Below are positions 21,111-31,617 of a DNA stretch of 64,000 bases, in pieces. The notes beneath the pieces were generated by a model. That model saw only the letters and a list, made by a program, of their open reading frames with translations. It did not search any database and was not told where the DNA came from. Each line of letters starts with the position of its first letter. Position 1 is the stretch's first letter. The stretch is from Euphorbia lathyris (taxonomy: Eukaryota > Streptophyta > Magnoliopsida > Malpighiales > Euphorbiaceae). The stretch is from NCBI RefSeq assembly GCF_963576675.1, contig NC_088917.1, positions 12,056,001 to 12,120,000 on the forward strand. Direction: 5' to 3'. Position numbers and translations under genes: made by a program.

Positions 21111-21935
21111 TCAATTAGTATTTTGACCATTTTCGACACCGAGACCGTAAAGAACACCTGCATACTTCTCTGTTGAACCATTGAAGAAGTTGTCTCTCAA
21201 CTTCCTAAATGTGCAAGAAGTAAGCAAACTATCAGAGCCTGCTTGATGGCAAACTCCAACTCTTTCAACCTCCAAAAGTTCAGCTAACTTGTTCAAACCA
21301 CCATGAAGACTATTGCAGAACTTCATCAAATGTTTGATATCATATACCATTGGAAAGTACATCTTAATCAAATCGAAGAACCCCGATTGTGTCTCAGGCA
21401 ACATCCTGCAAGTTAAAAGCTTAAGCAAGTAACCGAAATCGTATCCGCTATGAAATGTAACCCAATTAACACTATCATTCAACACAATGCCTGAAGACAT
21501 TAGAAGCTCCCCGAATCGACTAACATCAATACCCTTTTCGCTATTCATCTTGAAATCAATCCCGCATTGACGCAGTAATTCGATTGAATCACTAGCGAAT
21601 ATGTCATCAGTGATGTTGAATTCACGGAAATTGAACTGCCATATGCAAAACTTATCCGTTCCACAAGTAGGCAAATTCCCGTTCTCATCAGAGAAAGTTA
21701 GACCCAACTGGATCAATTTCAACATGTCAACGTTATCCTTCAACGTTTGATAATTATAATCGTTGATGTTCTTGAAATTCCCCACCGGACGAAGAACAAC
21801 TCCGGGGAACTCAGTATCCATAGCTACATAACTAAATTCATCAACAATTTCTCGAATCAAAGTAAATTCCTCCTCTAGATTATCATTCCACACCTCTCGA
21901 ATATGAATAGAGTCGCCCTTTGGTAGAATTGACAT
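21111..21935 (-). CDS. CAF1: CCR4-associated factor 1 (CAF1/POP2) deadenylase
   Basis: A 274-residue protein that shortens mRNA poly(A) tails as the catalytic subunit of the CCR4-NOT complex in cytosol and nucleus. I start at the ATG of [16 protein letters not shown] (21935), which matches the conserved plant N-terminus and the usual 270-280 length; the frame is open a further 23 codons upstream. The DEDD exonuclease residues are all present: D40 and E42 in AMDTEFPG, D166 in [11 protein letters not shown], and D235 with H230 in [11 protein letters not shown]. Other family blocks are [40 protein letters not shown] and the end [11 protein letters not shown]. It resembles the Arabidopsis CAF1-6/7 group most. 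Some positions are less conserved than usual ([21 protein letters not shown]), so it may be a diverged paralogue. The coding part has no intron, as is normal for this subgroup. Confidence 0.95.
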   Translation of the reverse strand: MSILPKGDSIHIREVWNDNLEEEFTLIREIVDEFSYVAMDTEFPGVVLRPVGNFKNINDYNYQTLKDNVDMLKLIQLGLTFSDENGNLPTCGTDKFCIWQFNFREFNITDDIFASDSIELLRQCGIDFKMNSEKGIDVSRFGELLMSSGIVLNDSVNWVTFHSGYDFGYLLKLLTCRMLPETQSGFFDLIKMYFPMVYDIKHLMKFCNSLHGGLNKLAELLEVERVGVCHQAGSDSLLTSCTFRKLRDNFFNGSTEKYAGVLYGLGVENGQNTN

Positions 21936-22100
21936 TTCAAACACCGATCCCAAATCAAACACAGCTGCTAATACTATATAAACCTCAGATCTGAAGGACA
22001 ACAAGCATAACCACTAAGAACCTGAACTTAATCCACTCCGGAGTTCGAATTTCAAGAACTTGTCGTCTTTCCACCTTCTCCGATTAGAGGGATCTGAATC

Positions 22101-22219
22101 TAAACGAAACAAGAAAGAGAAACAAGAATTTTAAACTCGGTAACATGAGAAACGATAAAACCCTAGAAAAACAAACTGATTAAACTGCAAAACGAGCAAA
22201 AGAAGAAACAAGATCTAAC
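22101..22219 (-). other. Probable intron in the 5' leader of the CAF1 gene
   Basis: On the minus strand a donor (TTGAG/GTTAGATC) at about 22219 and an acceptor (TTTCGTTTAG/ATTCAG) at about 22101 bound an intron of about 120 bp upstream of the start codon. Leader introns are common in plant CAF1 genes. Inferred from splice-site appearance only. Confidence 0.5.
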
Positions 22220-22688
22220 CTCAAGATTGATAAATCCGAAAGTGCAGTGAATAGATCTTGAACCGATGATGAACAAATTGAAGTTCTGAAATAATTAGGT
22301 CAACTAAGGAAGGGAGACTCGGATATATGGATAGAGAGGGAGAGAGAGAATGCAAAGGTTGAGCCTTCTTTCACTCTGGTTGTCTTCCTAAAGAACTGAG
22401 AGAAGAGTGCAATAAAAAGAGAAAGTGACGTCGGAAAGGAACCAGTCAAAAACGGGGGCGTTTACACGATGTTTCTACATCAGTTGAAACGACAACGTTT
22501 TCTTGTATTTTTCAAAGGTTGTCAAAATAGGCTCAACCCGACAGCATCCGGTAGGAAAAATTGGTCCGAAGAAGAGCGTAAAATTTTTGTTCTATAAAAT
22601 CGGTAAAAATTAGTAGTACTTTTTTGTTGTTTTAATAAAAAAAACAATGCATTAATAAACCAGATCATGACAAAATTGTAACCATAAA

Positions 22689-23300
22689 TTAGAAACAGAA
22701 CTCGGTAATAAATTTTTTAAAAAAGCAAGTGGATAAACGAGAAGACTGTGTTAACACATATGATATCTCATTCGCTTGCCGACGTATCCATTTGACCGAG
22801 TAAGAGTCATTTGATGTTAGAATCGATCGTATTTGAATAATTCTATCCCAAAATTTAGAATGATCAACAAAAGTAGAATTTATTGCATCAATCACTTGTT
22901 TAGCATCAGATTCGAAAACCACATTTCTCATTTCATCAGCTTCTAGCAATTGCATAGCCTGTAATAGAGCTTCGACTTCACATTCTTGTGTTGTTGGACA
23001 ACATAACAGACCCGCACATCTCCACATTACAAACTGCTCATATGCATCTCGTAATATTGCTCCCATCCCTGCACGACCATCAACGCTAAAACATGCAGCA
23101 TCAACACAACACGAGAGAAATCCTTCCGATGGCGGGTGACAAGCCGTGCAACCAGCAAATGAAATATTTGCTGCTACTGTATTTTCGATCTGCTGTTCCC
23201 CCCGTACCAGTCCGATTTCTCAAAGCATTTACTTCTGACCAATCATTAAGTACTGTGCAAGCTTGAACCACTGTTTGATCTGTTGTACGAATCTCATGCT
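22689..23300 (-). pseudogene. Retroelement-type RNase H fragment
   Basis: The translation reads ACHPPSEGFLSCCVDAACFS, then VDGRAGMGAILRD, ECEVEALLQAMQLLEADE, VVFESDAKQVIDAINS and VKWIRRQANEISYVL. This is the order of the plant RVT_3 RNase H domain (first Asp in CCVDAA, Glu in CEVEALL, Asp in FESDA). Upstream, a shifted frame gives TVVQACTVLNDWSEVNALRN. Such pieces are ends of LINE polyproteins. The usual NxxAD/xLA ending is lost (NEISYVLTQ), the reading frame shifts once, and no poly(A) tail is visible. Confidence 0.7.
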
Positions 23301-23495
23301 GTCAAATTGTTATTTTATTATGTTAAATTTATTAAATTTATATCTTAAAATATTATAAATTAGTATTGAAAGTAATAGTATAATTTTTTCATAAAAAAGT
23401 AATGATATCATTTTTGTTAATATTATACTATATTATAAAATAAAATTAAATGAAAATAAATTTTTTATTTTTATAGAATTATTCAAACTGTAGTT

Positions 23496-24843
23496 TGTTG
23501 GTCCCTTGTAAGGTTGCAAATATAGTTCCAAAGGGAGGTTAGGAACTATTTTACCTTTTTAAAATGATTAGGGCAGATTTCTTTCCTTTGAGAAAAGATT
23601 ATGTAACAGCGGCACTTAGCAATCAGCAAGACACTGGCTTAGTCAACTAGTGACTAGGTCAGCTTCGTTGCTTAGGTCAGGAAATAGCACTTAGAGTCTA
23701 TTCCTGAATTAACTCATTGGTAGCGCACAACTCAGCTTGACCTCTTTTACTTTGTCAGTTTTAGTTTGTTTTAAACAAGCAATATATTAAGGAGTTAAGG
23801 GTTAGAAATACTTCACTCAGCGGAGCTATCCAGGTTCGGCTTCTTCTAAGCCTACGTCCTGTCCCCGGAACACGTTCCGAGATTTTCAATTCACTACTGA
23901 GCTCTTTAAAGGTAGAGACTCGAAAACCCTTTACAAGTCAGAAGCTGAGTATAACAAGAGTACCTTCCTCTATACCTCTACTCACTTCTATTCTAATTCA
24001 CTAAGTACTAAAACCGAGTACTTAGCTTCTCCTTTCTATTCCTAGAAATGATTAAGATTTGTCCTAAACAACAATTGCTAAAACACCTTAGATGATTGAG
24101 GATCAATCACTCTAGACTTTTACACAAATGAATAAGCTTGTAGTGTAAGAATTTGCTTTGCTTTTGATGGAGAACTTTTATACACGTTTGGTCAGCGTAA
24201 CGGCTTTAGCTCAAAGTTCTCTGTTGAATGTGGATTCTGAATGCTCTATTTATAGAGAGCTGTGAGAGCTTTTGGTTATTTCGAATTTCGAAATAACCGT
24301 TGGAGGGAAACGGCTACAGGTCGTTTTCACTCAGTCTGTCAGCAGTTCTCTTGGCCAATCAGATTCCAGCATCTTCTGTTCTTCGGTCAGTGTGACAGTA
24401 TGTTCCTCCATTTTAGGTAACGTCAACCAGACAACTTGCTGCGTCTTCTGATCTTTACTAAAAGAGGAAATACTTTGTCTGGAAGCTGTCTTGTGGTCAG
24501 CGGCTGTCTTGTACGTTTTGTCGAGACAGCTCAGCAGCTTCTAGCCGAAGTTGTCTACGTGGATCTTCTAGATCCTTCTTTGCTCAGCATGCGTTTCATC
24601 ACTTCAACGGCAGCGTTTTGAAATACGCGGGCTGAGTGATCTTGGGCTTGTTTGACTTGGACCTTGACTTCCATATAGGGCTTGAGCCTTATGATCTTTA
24701 TGTCTTATAATAAATTATAAACTCAACATTGAACAAACACATTAGTAACAATAAATCAAAGCATTTAAACTTAGTGTGTTGTAGAATATTTAATTTCACT
24801 TAATTAATTTTGTCAAATCAAAATCCGGTTGAAAGTTTCAACA
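23496..24843 (-). mobile_element. Copia-type solo LTR (copy 2), inverted, with 5-bp target duplication
   Basis: On the minus strand it starts TGTTGAAAC (24843) and ends GGGACCAACA (23496), exactly like the LTR at 2314-3723. TAGTT flanks it at 23491-23495 and 24844-24848. It shares the GTCC...CGTAGGC block, CTGAGT/CTCAGC words and a TATAAATA box (24246-24253, minus). At 1348 bp it is 62 bp shorter than copy 1. No internal region, so this is another solo LTR. Confidence 0.9.
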
Positions 24844-24848
24844 TAGTT

Positions 24849-25425
24849 GAACTTATTTGATTTTATTCTTTTTCGATTTTTTGTTTGTCAACCAGATTTT
24901 GACAATTGTACTTTAAAACAAATTTGAGTTTGGTGAATTTACACGATGATTTTATAAATTCTTTACATCTATTTTTAATATCTTTAATCTTTTGTAATTA
25001 ATATATATAGCTTAAATAATTAAGTATTTATTATACTAGTAGATCGAAAAAAAAAATTAAATGATTATAATTATTTAATTAAATTATAAATTATTAATAT
25101 TAATTAAAAAATGAGTAAATATCAAGTTAGACCATGTTTTTTTATTACTAATTGAACTGAATGCTACTAAATTGAACTGACGTGAACTGAATGCTACTAA
25201 ACTAAACTTAACAATAATGATAACATTAGACTTAAAAATAACAATAATTAAAATAAATAAGTTTATAATAATAATAATGGTTATAATAATAATAAATTAT
25301 ATATGAATAATTATAATTATAATAAATAATGATAAATTACTAAACTGAATTGAATGCTACTAAATTGAACTGAATTAAATACTATTAAATTAGATTGAAC
25401 TGGAATTAAGTGAAACAAAGTCTTA
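24849..25425. other. No recognisable gene
   Basis: AT-rich, with a loose repeat of TGAATGCTACTAAATTGAAC at about 25157, 25183, 25345 and 25371. Confidence 0.5.
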
Positions 25426-25703
25426 GGCCTTGTTTGATAACTAATTACATCATTTAAATTAAAATATTAAGCACTTATTTAATTAAAGTGCGTTTGATAA
25501 CGATTGTTTCTTCACCACTTAAATTAGTTAATTAAGTTAAAAATCACTTATTTTGATAAGTCAAAATATTTAACTTAACATTTTAAGTTAAATATTATCA
25601 ACTAATATTTTTATAAACATTAAATCATTCAATATTTTCACCACTTATAATATTCAGCACTTATTTTTTCAACACTTAATTTTCAGTTTTATCAAACAAC
25701 ACC
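25426..25703. mobile_element. Tourist-like MITE
   Basis: The termini GGCCTTGTTTGATAAC and the mirror of TTATCAAACAACACC, flanked by TTA at 25423-25425 and 25704-25706, fit a PIF/Harbinger-derived Tourist element of 278 bp. Confidence 0.75.
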
Positions 25704-25776
25704 TTAGTGATGGTAAAAAAAAAAAGTTAGTGACCGTTTGATAAATAAAAAGATTGTTTTTCTTTATTTAAAAAGT

Positions 25777-25953
25777 GTCTTGTGGTTAGATAAAAGATAG
25801 TTGTAGCATGAGGTTGCGCTTGGTAGGACGGTCTCAGGATCGATCCCCCACAACAGCGATTGGGAGGGGTTTAAATACCATAATCCTTAGACCCGCTCTG
25901 AATCCGGATTAGTCGGCCAATGTGGTTCGGAGTACCGGATGGTTTAACCAAAA
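25777..25953 (+). mobile_element. tRNA-derived SINE
   Basis: It has a tRNA-like head with an A-box-like TGTGGTTAGATAAAAG and a B-box-like GGATCGATCCC. The body then carries the plant SINE words TCCGGATTAGTCGG, GTTCGGAGTACCGGATGGTT and a short A run. The 7-bp AAAAAGT occurs at 25770-25776 and 25954-25960, a weak low-complexity duplication. It would be transcribed by RNA polymerase III and mobilised by LINE enzymes. Confidence 0.7.
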
Positions 25954-26437
25954 AAAAAGTAAGCATTAATTAAAAAATTACCGGAAGCAATTGGAAAGAA
26001 GTTGAGAAGAAGTTATGAGGAGGTAGATATAATTGGAAACTTTCTTCACTTTAAGAGTATAAAAAATCTTTGTAATTACAAATTATTTTTTGGGGCGAAT
26101 ACATAAATATCATAATTAAGTATAAAATTACAACTAAGTCATATCACCAAACTTAATTCTTAATATGTCATTATTCTCTATATATTATGATTTTATATTA
26201 TAATTTAAAAAATCTAGACTCCAATTCATAAATCATAAAATCTCGAAAATATATTCTAGACTTCTAATTTATAAATTTCAATCCTTAAAATAAATTAAAA
26301 GTACTGATTTTACTAGTTTGACATAATCCAAAATTATGACTTGATATAGTTGTAAATAGTTTTTAAAATATGAATTTCTGTGTAATTTCCCCTTATTTTT
26401 TTATAAGAAAACCCAACCGAAACATTGACAATACAAA

Positions 26438-26547
26438 GGCCTAATGTTTTCCCATCCCCCTTAACTTGTCCAGATTGGTCATTTTACCCCTCAACTCATC
26501 GAATGTCCTATTTACCCTCTTAACTCCATAAAAGTGGTATTTCTCAC
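26438..26547. mobile_element. Left fragment of the 48266-type MITE
   Basis: GGCCTAATG followed by CCCCCTTAACTTGTCCAGATT and GGTCATTTTACCCCTCAACT matches the left arm of the element at 48266. It breaks off at CAGGACCGGCTCCAGG (26548), which looks like the CAG-type end of a hAT insertion; no right end was found. Confidence 0.5.
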
Positions 26548-26792
26548 CAGGACCGGCTCCAGGGGGAGTTCCCCTAGGCTGGTGCCTAGGGCCTCAGAAT
26601 TTTGGAGGCCTCAAATTTTTGAGAAGAGAAGCTCTGTGGCGGCTGAAAATGGAGGACTGTTGAAATTTCATTAGGTTTAACTTTAGGAAGAAGATGGTGT
26701 ACATTTAATCTTTATTTGCTTCTAAAAAAAGTAAAGTCAAACGGTGCGTTTCACAAGTGTTTATAACACCGTTATGGAATGGAACACTTCAT

Positions 26793-26860
26793 TTTTTTTG
26801 TAGAAAAGGAAAGCAAAGCAAAGCAAAACAAGCAACTACACCGGGATTAGCCTAGGAAAA
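26793..26860 (-). mobile_element. 68-bp LINE tail insertion with 15-bp target duplication
   Basis: On the minus strand: CCTAGGCTAATCCCGG, a GCTTTGCTTTGCTTT run, then CCTTTTCTAC and poly(A). This is the last part of the LINE found at 15440. AATGGAACACTTCAT lies at 26778-26792 and again at 26861-26875. It is an extremely 5'-truncated but perfectly bounded insertion. Confidence 0.85.
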
Positions 26861-26931
26861 AATGGAACACTTCATAAATATTAAAGCAAATTCTTATCAC
26901 GTTTTTCAATCCTAAATTACTAAATTCCTAT

Positions 26932-27414
26932 TGGGTAAATTACACTAATGGCCACCGAATTTTACCAATCTTAACATTACAGTCACTGAACTTTAATTTT
27001 TAACAGTATAGCCACTGAGCTTTATATTTTTTTAATATTGGTGGTCACTCAACTTTAGCTAACTTCTCAAAATGGCCTTTAACGACATCAGAATAAAAAT
27101 ATTCAAGAATTAAATTTATTCAGAATGATATAAACCATGAAATCACATTTTCTATTTTTCAAAATCACATTTTTTGGAGCATTTTCTCTCAAAATTCACT
27201 ATCTCTCATAACCAAACAACACTTAAATGACCTCAAAACGAAATTTTTTAAGAATTAAAGTTTCTTAAAATATCATTAACTCTTCGAATTTTTTATTTTG
27301 AAACCATCAACGGTCGTTTTGAGGTATTGAGTGGCCACCAGTGTTAAAAAAATGTAAAGTTTAGTGACCTTACTATTAATAATTGAAGTTCAGTGGTCAT
27401 GGATGTAATTTACC
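26932..27414. mobile_element. Mutator-like MITE (GGGTAAATTAC ends)
   Basis: GGGTAAATTACAC...GGCCACCGAA on the left mirrors TTCAGTGGTCAT...GTAATTTACC on the right. AATTCCTAT before and AAATCCTAT after are a 9-bp duplication with one mismatch. Its centre (CAAGAATTAAA..., TCTCTCATAACCAAACAACA, TTTAAGAATTAAAGTTTCTT) matches the centre of the MITE at 60425. Confidence 0.75.
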
Positions 27415-27484
27415 AAATCCTATATTTATTAAAAGATTCCAAACATGTAAATATATTGAAAAATGAAATTTATTAATAGACATA

Positions 27485-27732
27485 CGACTTAATGCATTAT
27501 TTGTCCCGAACTTGTCCAAAAGCTTGATTGCTTCCCTGAAATTTTTAAAGTGTTCTGGTAACTCCTTCAACTTGTATAAAATATTCAGTTAGACTCTAAA
27601 TTTGTGTAAAATATAACCAATCAATCACTCAGTTGCAAAAATATAAGTTGGATGTAGAAGATGTGTTGCACATGTTTTAGAATATTATTACATAAGTCAC
27701 ATAATTGATTAAAAATAAAGTTCTTACTAACT
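27485..27732. mobile_element. Left half of a GGCTTAATACATC MITE, cut by the Tekay-like LTR
   Basis: It reads like the left half of the intact MITE at 14602 (TTGTCCAAAAGCTTGATTG, AAAATATTCAGTTAG, ACATGTTTTAGAATATTATTACATAA) and stops at TAACT where the LTR begins. The missing right half is at 49247-49497 on the other strand. Confidence 0.85.
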
Positions 27733-29308
27733 TGTCACGACCCAATCCGCGGATTGTGACCGGCGCTAGGGAACGGGTAAGCTTAAGCCACCAGAACCTG
27801 TAGCAAGCCTAATTTAACTTAAATAAACTATATACAGTTAATTCTTTTAAAAAATTATACATATTAAACATTGGATCATTTTCAAATATAATTTAATAAA
27901 TTCTTGTATATCTGGTACTGCGATCTAGAATTAGAATTTTATATTAATTAAAAGGATTATATATAATAACGATAGGTGTGTCGCCCGGAGGAAGATATTG
28001 AGCCGCAACAGACTTCTAGTCACCTGAAAAATTAAAGGGAGTCAAACCTCCCGTAGTGAATTAATTATATGCAATGCATAAGTAATCTAACATCCATGCA
28101 CAAAAATATATGTTTGAAAAACAAATTGATTAAGTGTATAATATATATAAAATTAGAATTGAATACATAGACATATATTTATATATATGGTTTAATACGT
28201 GTTGGACCCTAAACCTCAACACTCAGTCTAATACTCCACCAATAATCATAATTCCACTTATATCCAATAATTGGGGGACCGAGAATAACTCAACCGACCA
28301 CACGCCCAGTAGCTGGAGGTCCGAGAATAACTCAACCGATTCCGTACCCAGCCTCACTTAAATCCAAAATTCACATATCATATAGCCCGAGAATATCTCA
28401 ACCGGGCTCATCCATATATCAAAACATTCACAACATTAGCATCCCGATATTACCCGTGCGCACAAGGTCCTGATGCCGCTCATCAGGTAGCATGTCCATA
28501 ACACGCATTTATACCATAATTATAAATATATATATAAACTGAAATCAAAAATATAAAACATACTTTAAAAAAATGACACATCATTATTATTGAATGCTTA
28601 TGAAATGCTTTTTGTGAATGCAAATGCTAAATTAAAATGCATAACATATAATTAACTCACAAATTGCTCCTAGCTGACTGTTATATTTTTCAGGTACTGC
28701 TCCTCCTCCTACTGGTTGAGTATCTGTCAGAAAATTACATCGATCACCGGAATCCTTCCATCAGAAAATCTGAAATTGATTGTATGGAAACAACAATTAT
28801 ACCACCTTGCTCCATACCATTTAAATAGTCTAGAAACACCCGTAGACACTTAATTTAGATCGGAAAACTCCATGATTTGAGATGATTAACGATTTTCCGG
28901 CGAGACTCCGTTCACCGGTGGAAAATCCTTGCATGCTCCGATTATTAACCTACCCAAAGGTTTTCCGGCCTCATGTGCTTGTATATGAGTTCAAGAGATT
29001 CGATTTGGTATAAAGAATGTGAAAAACGGTGACCGAATGAGGGAGAACGGAAAGCCGTCCGCGTTGAATTGTGGGAGCCGAATTGCTGGAATAAAATGAA
29101 GAAGAATAGAAATAGTTACTGTGCTCATCTACTTACACATATATAAATGTGTAAAACTCCACTTTGCCCCTTATTCTTTTCAATTTTATATTAATATTCC
29201 CTTTTATTTATTAGTATGATTAATACTTTCCTCTAAAACAACTATATACTAACTTAATATTTAACATTTAGATCTTATATTTTATTATATATATATTTGG
29301 GTATTACA
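27733..29308 (-). mobile_element. 3' LTR of a Tekay/Del-like gypsy element
   Basis: On the minus strand the LTR runs from TGTAATACCC (29308) to ATCGTGACA-like sequence (27733). It is the near-identical inverse of the 5' LTR at 49498-51089 (1576 against 1592 bp). The polypurine GGATGGAAGAA stands just before it on the minus strand (29311 onward), so this is a 3' LTR. The outer 5-bp flank (minus strand AGTTA, 27728-27732) equals the outer flank of the 5' LTR. Confidence 0.9.
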
Positions 29309-29616
29309 ATTCTTCCATCCTTATAGAAATTCGTCCTCGAATTTGAAATTAAAGAACTAACCTCATAATTATAATAAATAAGGATAGTAGCTCTGCGTTT
29401 CCAATTGAGATTCACAAAGAACACTTTTCCAAGGAATGATTACTCCATACCACCTTCACCATCGGGATGAATTTTGATCGAAAACTTCACGATCCATAAT
29501 TGCCACTATCAATTGAGATTCACAAAGAACACTTTTCCAAGGAATGATTACTCCATACCACCTTCACCATCGGGATGAATTTTGATCGAAAACTTCACGA
29601 TCCATAAGTTCACCGG
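29309..29616 (-). pseudogene. 3' end of the Tekay-like polyprotein: chromodomain remnant
   Basis: Read on the minus strand: LMDRE, IPMVKVVWSNHSLEK and, after a frame change, CESQLETQSYYPYLF, then AATTCGAGGACGAATTTC before the polypurine tract. This is the chromodomain and 3' leader of the Tekay/Del lineage, which targets integration to heterochromatin. It is the continuation of the coding sequence that ends at 55599 on the plus strand. Confidence 0.75.
29402..29608. repeat. 108-bp direct tandem duplication in the chromodomain remnant
   Basis: CAATTGAGATTCACAAAGAA starts at 29402 and 29510, and the copies stay identical through ACTTCACGATCCATAA. The second copy is about 99 bp. It duplicates part of the chromodomain coding region. 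Confidence 0.9.
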
Positions 29617-29981
29617 TTTTTTATGATTTATAAGAAAATGGGGATGATGAAGAGTTTTTATCATCGCTAGGGCATCTATTATTTGGATGTAATGATGATT
29701 TTAAAAAGACGGTGCGTGTAAGCGTTACCATGACCTCATCATTACCGACATAATGATGACATTACGAACGAATGAAGCCCTAAAGAGCTTTTCAAATAAC
29801 ATTGGAATTGGTCTAAGGCCCAGACCCATTAAGCGATCAAACATCAGCCCAGCGGCCAAACATCAGTTCAACCCACTTAAAAAACTCTTTTCGAAAAGAC
29901 AGATCAATAAAACACATGAATAAGGAGAATCTTCGTATTCCAAAGGGCTCACTTAACACTGCCTGAGCATGGAATAATAGG
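29617..29981. other. Flank of the Tat-like element, possibly part of an older LTR
   Basis: No gene. Together with 39990-40330 it forms the site into which the 10-kb element inserted. The right part carries a TATAAATAG box (40056-40064) and leader-like sequence, so the pair may be one older LTR split by the insertion. Confidence 0.35.
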
Positions 29982-30221
29982 GTCCTGTTGGGGGCTAATT
30001 TAATTTTTTGTGTTTTAGCATAGGTTATAATTTTTAGTCTATAGTTATTTTATTTTAATTAAATTCATTTTGCAATCAAATAAAAATAGAAAATAACATC
30101 AAAAGATTAGGGTGTTGTTAAACCCAGCCCCAAATTTCCACCCCTAGCCCCGTGAAAGGACGAAAATACCCTTTTATGGGTTTTGGGGAGGAAAAAACTA
30201 TTTTTTTGCTCTCCCGACACG

Positions 30222-30386
30222 CGGGCGTGTGACTATCACGCCTCACCATGTGGTCGGGCGTGATAGCCCCACGCCTCACCGTGTGGTCGGGCGTGATCGC
30301 TACACGCCCGACCACACGGTGAGACGTGGGGCTATCACGCCCGACCACACGGTGAGGCGTGATAGTCACACGCCCGCGTGTCGGGA
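30222..30386. repeat. 33-bp tandem array forming a 200-bp palindrome
   Basis: Five units of 33 bp of the type CGGGCGTGATNNNNNCACGC plus CTCACCGTGTGGT. The orientation flips in the middle, so 30198-30401 is a near-perfect inverted repeat with arms of about 100 bp and a spacer of a few bases. The minus strand is open through it (30369-30118) and encodes an 11-residue repeat (TSHRVVGR-like). Confidence 0.9.
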
Positions 30387-30720
30387 GAGCAAAAAAAATA
30401 GCTAGTCCGCTATTGAATTAAATCCGTAAATACCTGTTACGTAAAAAAATTAGTCCGTTGTTGAATTAAACCCGTAAAAAAATTAGTCCGCTAGTCCATA
30501 TCTAGACGGCGAGCAGGTGACGGGACGGATTTCCCCCCGATAGTAGGCCTTCCGTCTATAAAATTACACTAAATTAATCTAAAAATTTAACATATAAATT
30601 ATAATCGAATTAATATCAAAATTTCATATATAAATTAAACCCCAAATTAATGTAAACATTTAACAATTTAATTAAAACGTAAATATAATTTTTTTTTTTA
30701 AAAACATTTCAAAAACCCCT

Positions 30721-30918
30721 CGGGCGTATGAACATCACGCCCGAACAATAGGTCGGGCGTATGAACATCACGCCCGACCTATGGTGCGGGGGTATGAATA
30801 TCACGCCCGACCTATGGTGCGGGCGTGATAGCCTCACGCCCGAACCACAGGTCGGGCGTGATATTCATACGCCGGAACCGTAGGTCGGGCGCGATGTTCA
30901 TACGCCCGACTGCGATTC
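30721..30918. repeat. Second array of the same 33-bp unit, six copies
   Basis: Unit starts at 30721, 30754, 30787, 30820, 30853 and 30886, each beginning CGGGCG or CGGGGG and holding CACGCCCG 15-22 bp later, so every unit is self-complementary. The first units read CGGGCGTATGAACATCACGC and the later ones CGGGCGTGATATTCATACGC, which shows a switch in orientation. Confidence 0.9.
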
Positions 30919-31609
30919 CGGCGTTTTTAAAAAAATCACCCACAGATTCAATTTTTAACTTAAATCAAAAAAACAAAAACGGTAAATCTTATTATTTTTT
31001 TTCTTTCCCTTTACGGTTATTGTTACACTCCATGTTTTGGTTCACAAATAGTCCGGATTTGATCAAAGAGTGTGTAGGGTATTTGAGAGGTTTTGTGTTT
31101 TTTCAAATTTTGGGTAAAGGGTAGTTTGGTCTTTTTACGGGGCTAGGGGTGGGAATTCATGGATGGGTTTAGTAATCCACAAAGATTATTATAAAAAGAA
31201 AATAGAAACAAAAAGAAAAGAAAAAGAAATAATAAAAATCAGAGGTAAATTTGCACCATTTTTTTCAGTAGCCCATCCAGCAACTTCGGCGATGAAAACG
31301 GACCCCGAAACGGAAAGATATCAGATAGTTATTATTTTTTTTCAAAAAGTTCGGGATGTTAGCTTTCCGGAATGTAAAAAACGGAGCAAAACGGAGCTAA
31401 AACGAAGCCGGTAGAACTTTTCAAAGGGAAGTAGTGCTGAAAAACGGGTTTGAATATGTCTACACATTACAGGAACGTATTTCACGAAATTACCTCCATT
31501 CTTCCAACTCCCAACTCAGCCATTTTCTTTCTTCAACTTATGGGAAGGTAATGGGATCATGGGTGAGAAATTCAAGGGCCACTAACATGAGATTTGTTAC
31601 CCAAAATCC

Positions 31610-31617
31610 TATAAATA
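31610..31617 (+). promoter_or_regulatory. TATA box in the 5' LTR
   Basis: CCTATAAATAGAGC, in the usual U3 position; the same box is at 38395-38402 in the 3' LTR. Confidence 0.65.

Larger units (their letters stand above)
30110..31180. mobile_element. Mutator-like MITE carrying two 33-bp hairpin arrays
   Basis: Inverted termini of about 65 bp (GTTAAACCCAGCCCC...CCACCCCTAGCCCCGT against the mirror of ACGGGGCTAGGGGTGGG...GGGTTTAGTAA). AAAGATTA is duplicated at 30102-30109 and 31181-31188 (9 bp if one mismatch is allowed). Absent from the 3' LTR, so it arrived after the retrotransposon. The interior is dominated by GC-rich arrays at 30222-30386 and 30721-30918 in an otherwise AT-rich region. Confidence 0.8.

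Noticed and set aside
27733..29308. Reading this LTR as an independent solo LTR
   Set aside because: A polypurine tract and chromodomain remnant adjoin it, and its outer flanks match those of the 5' LTR at 49498.
30118..30369. 83-codon minus frame with an 11-residue repeat
   Set aside because: It is the direct translation of a 33-bp palindromic array in a MITE; a frame is open simply because the unit is a multiple of three without stops.
30222..30918. CRISPR-like regular repeat array
   Set aside because: The units are contiguous tandem repeats without unique spacers, in a plant MITE.
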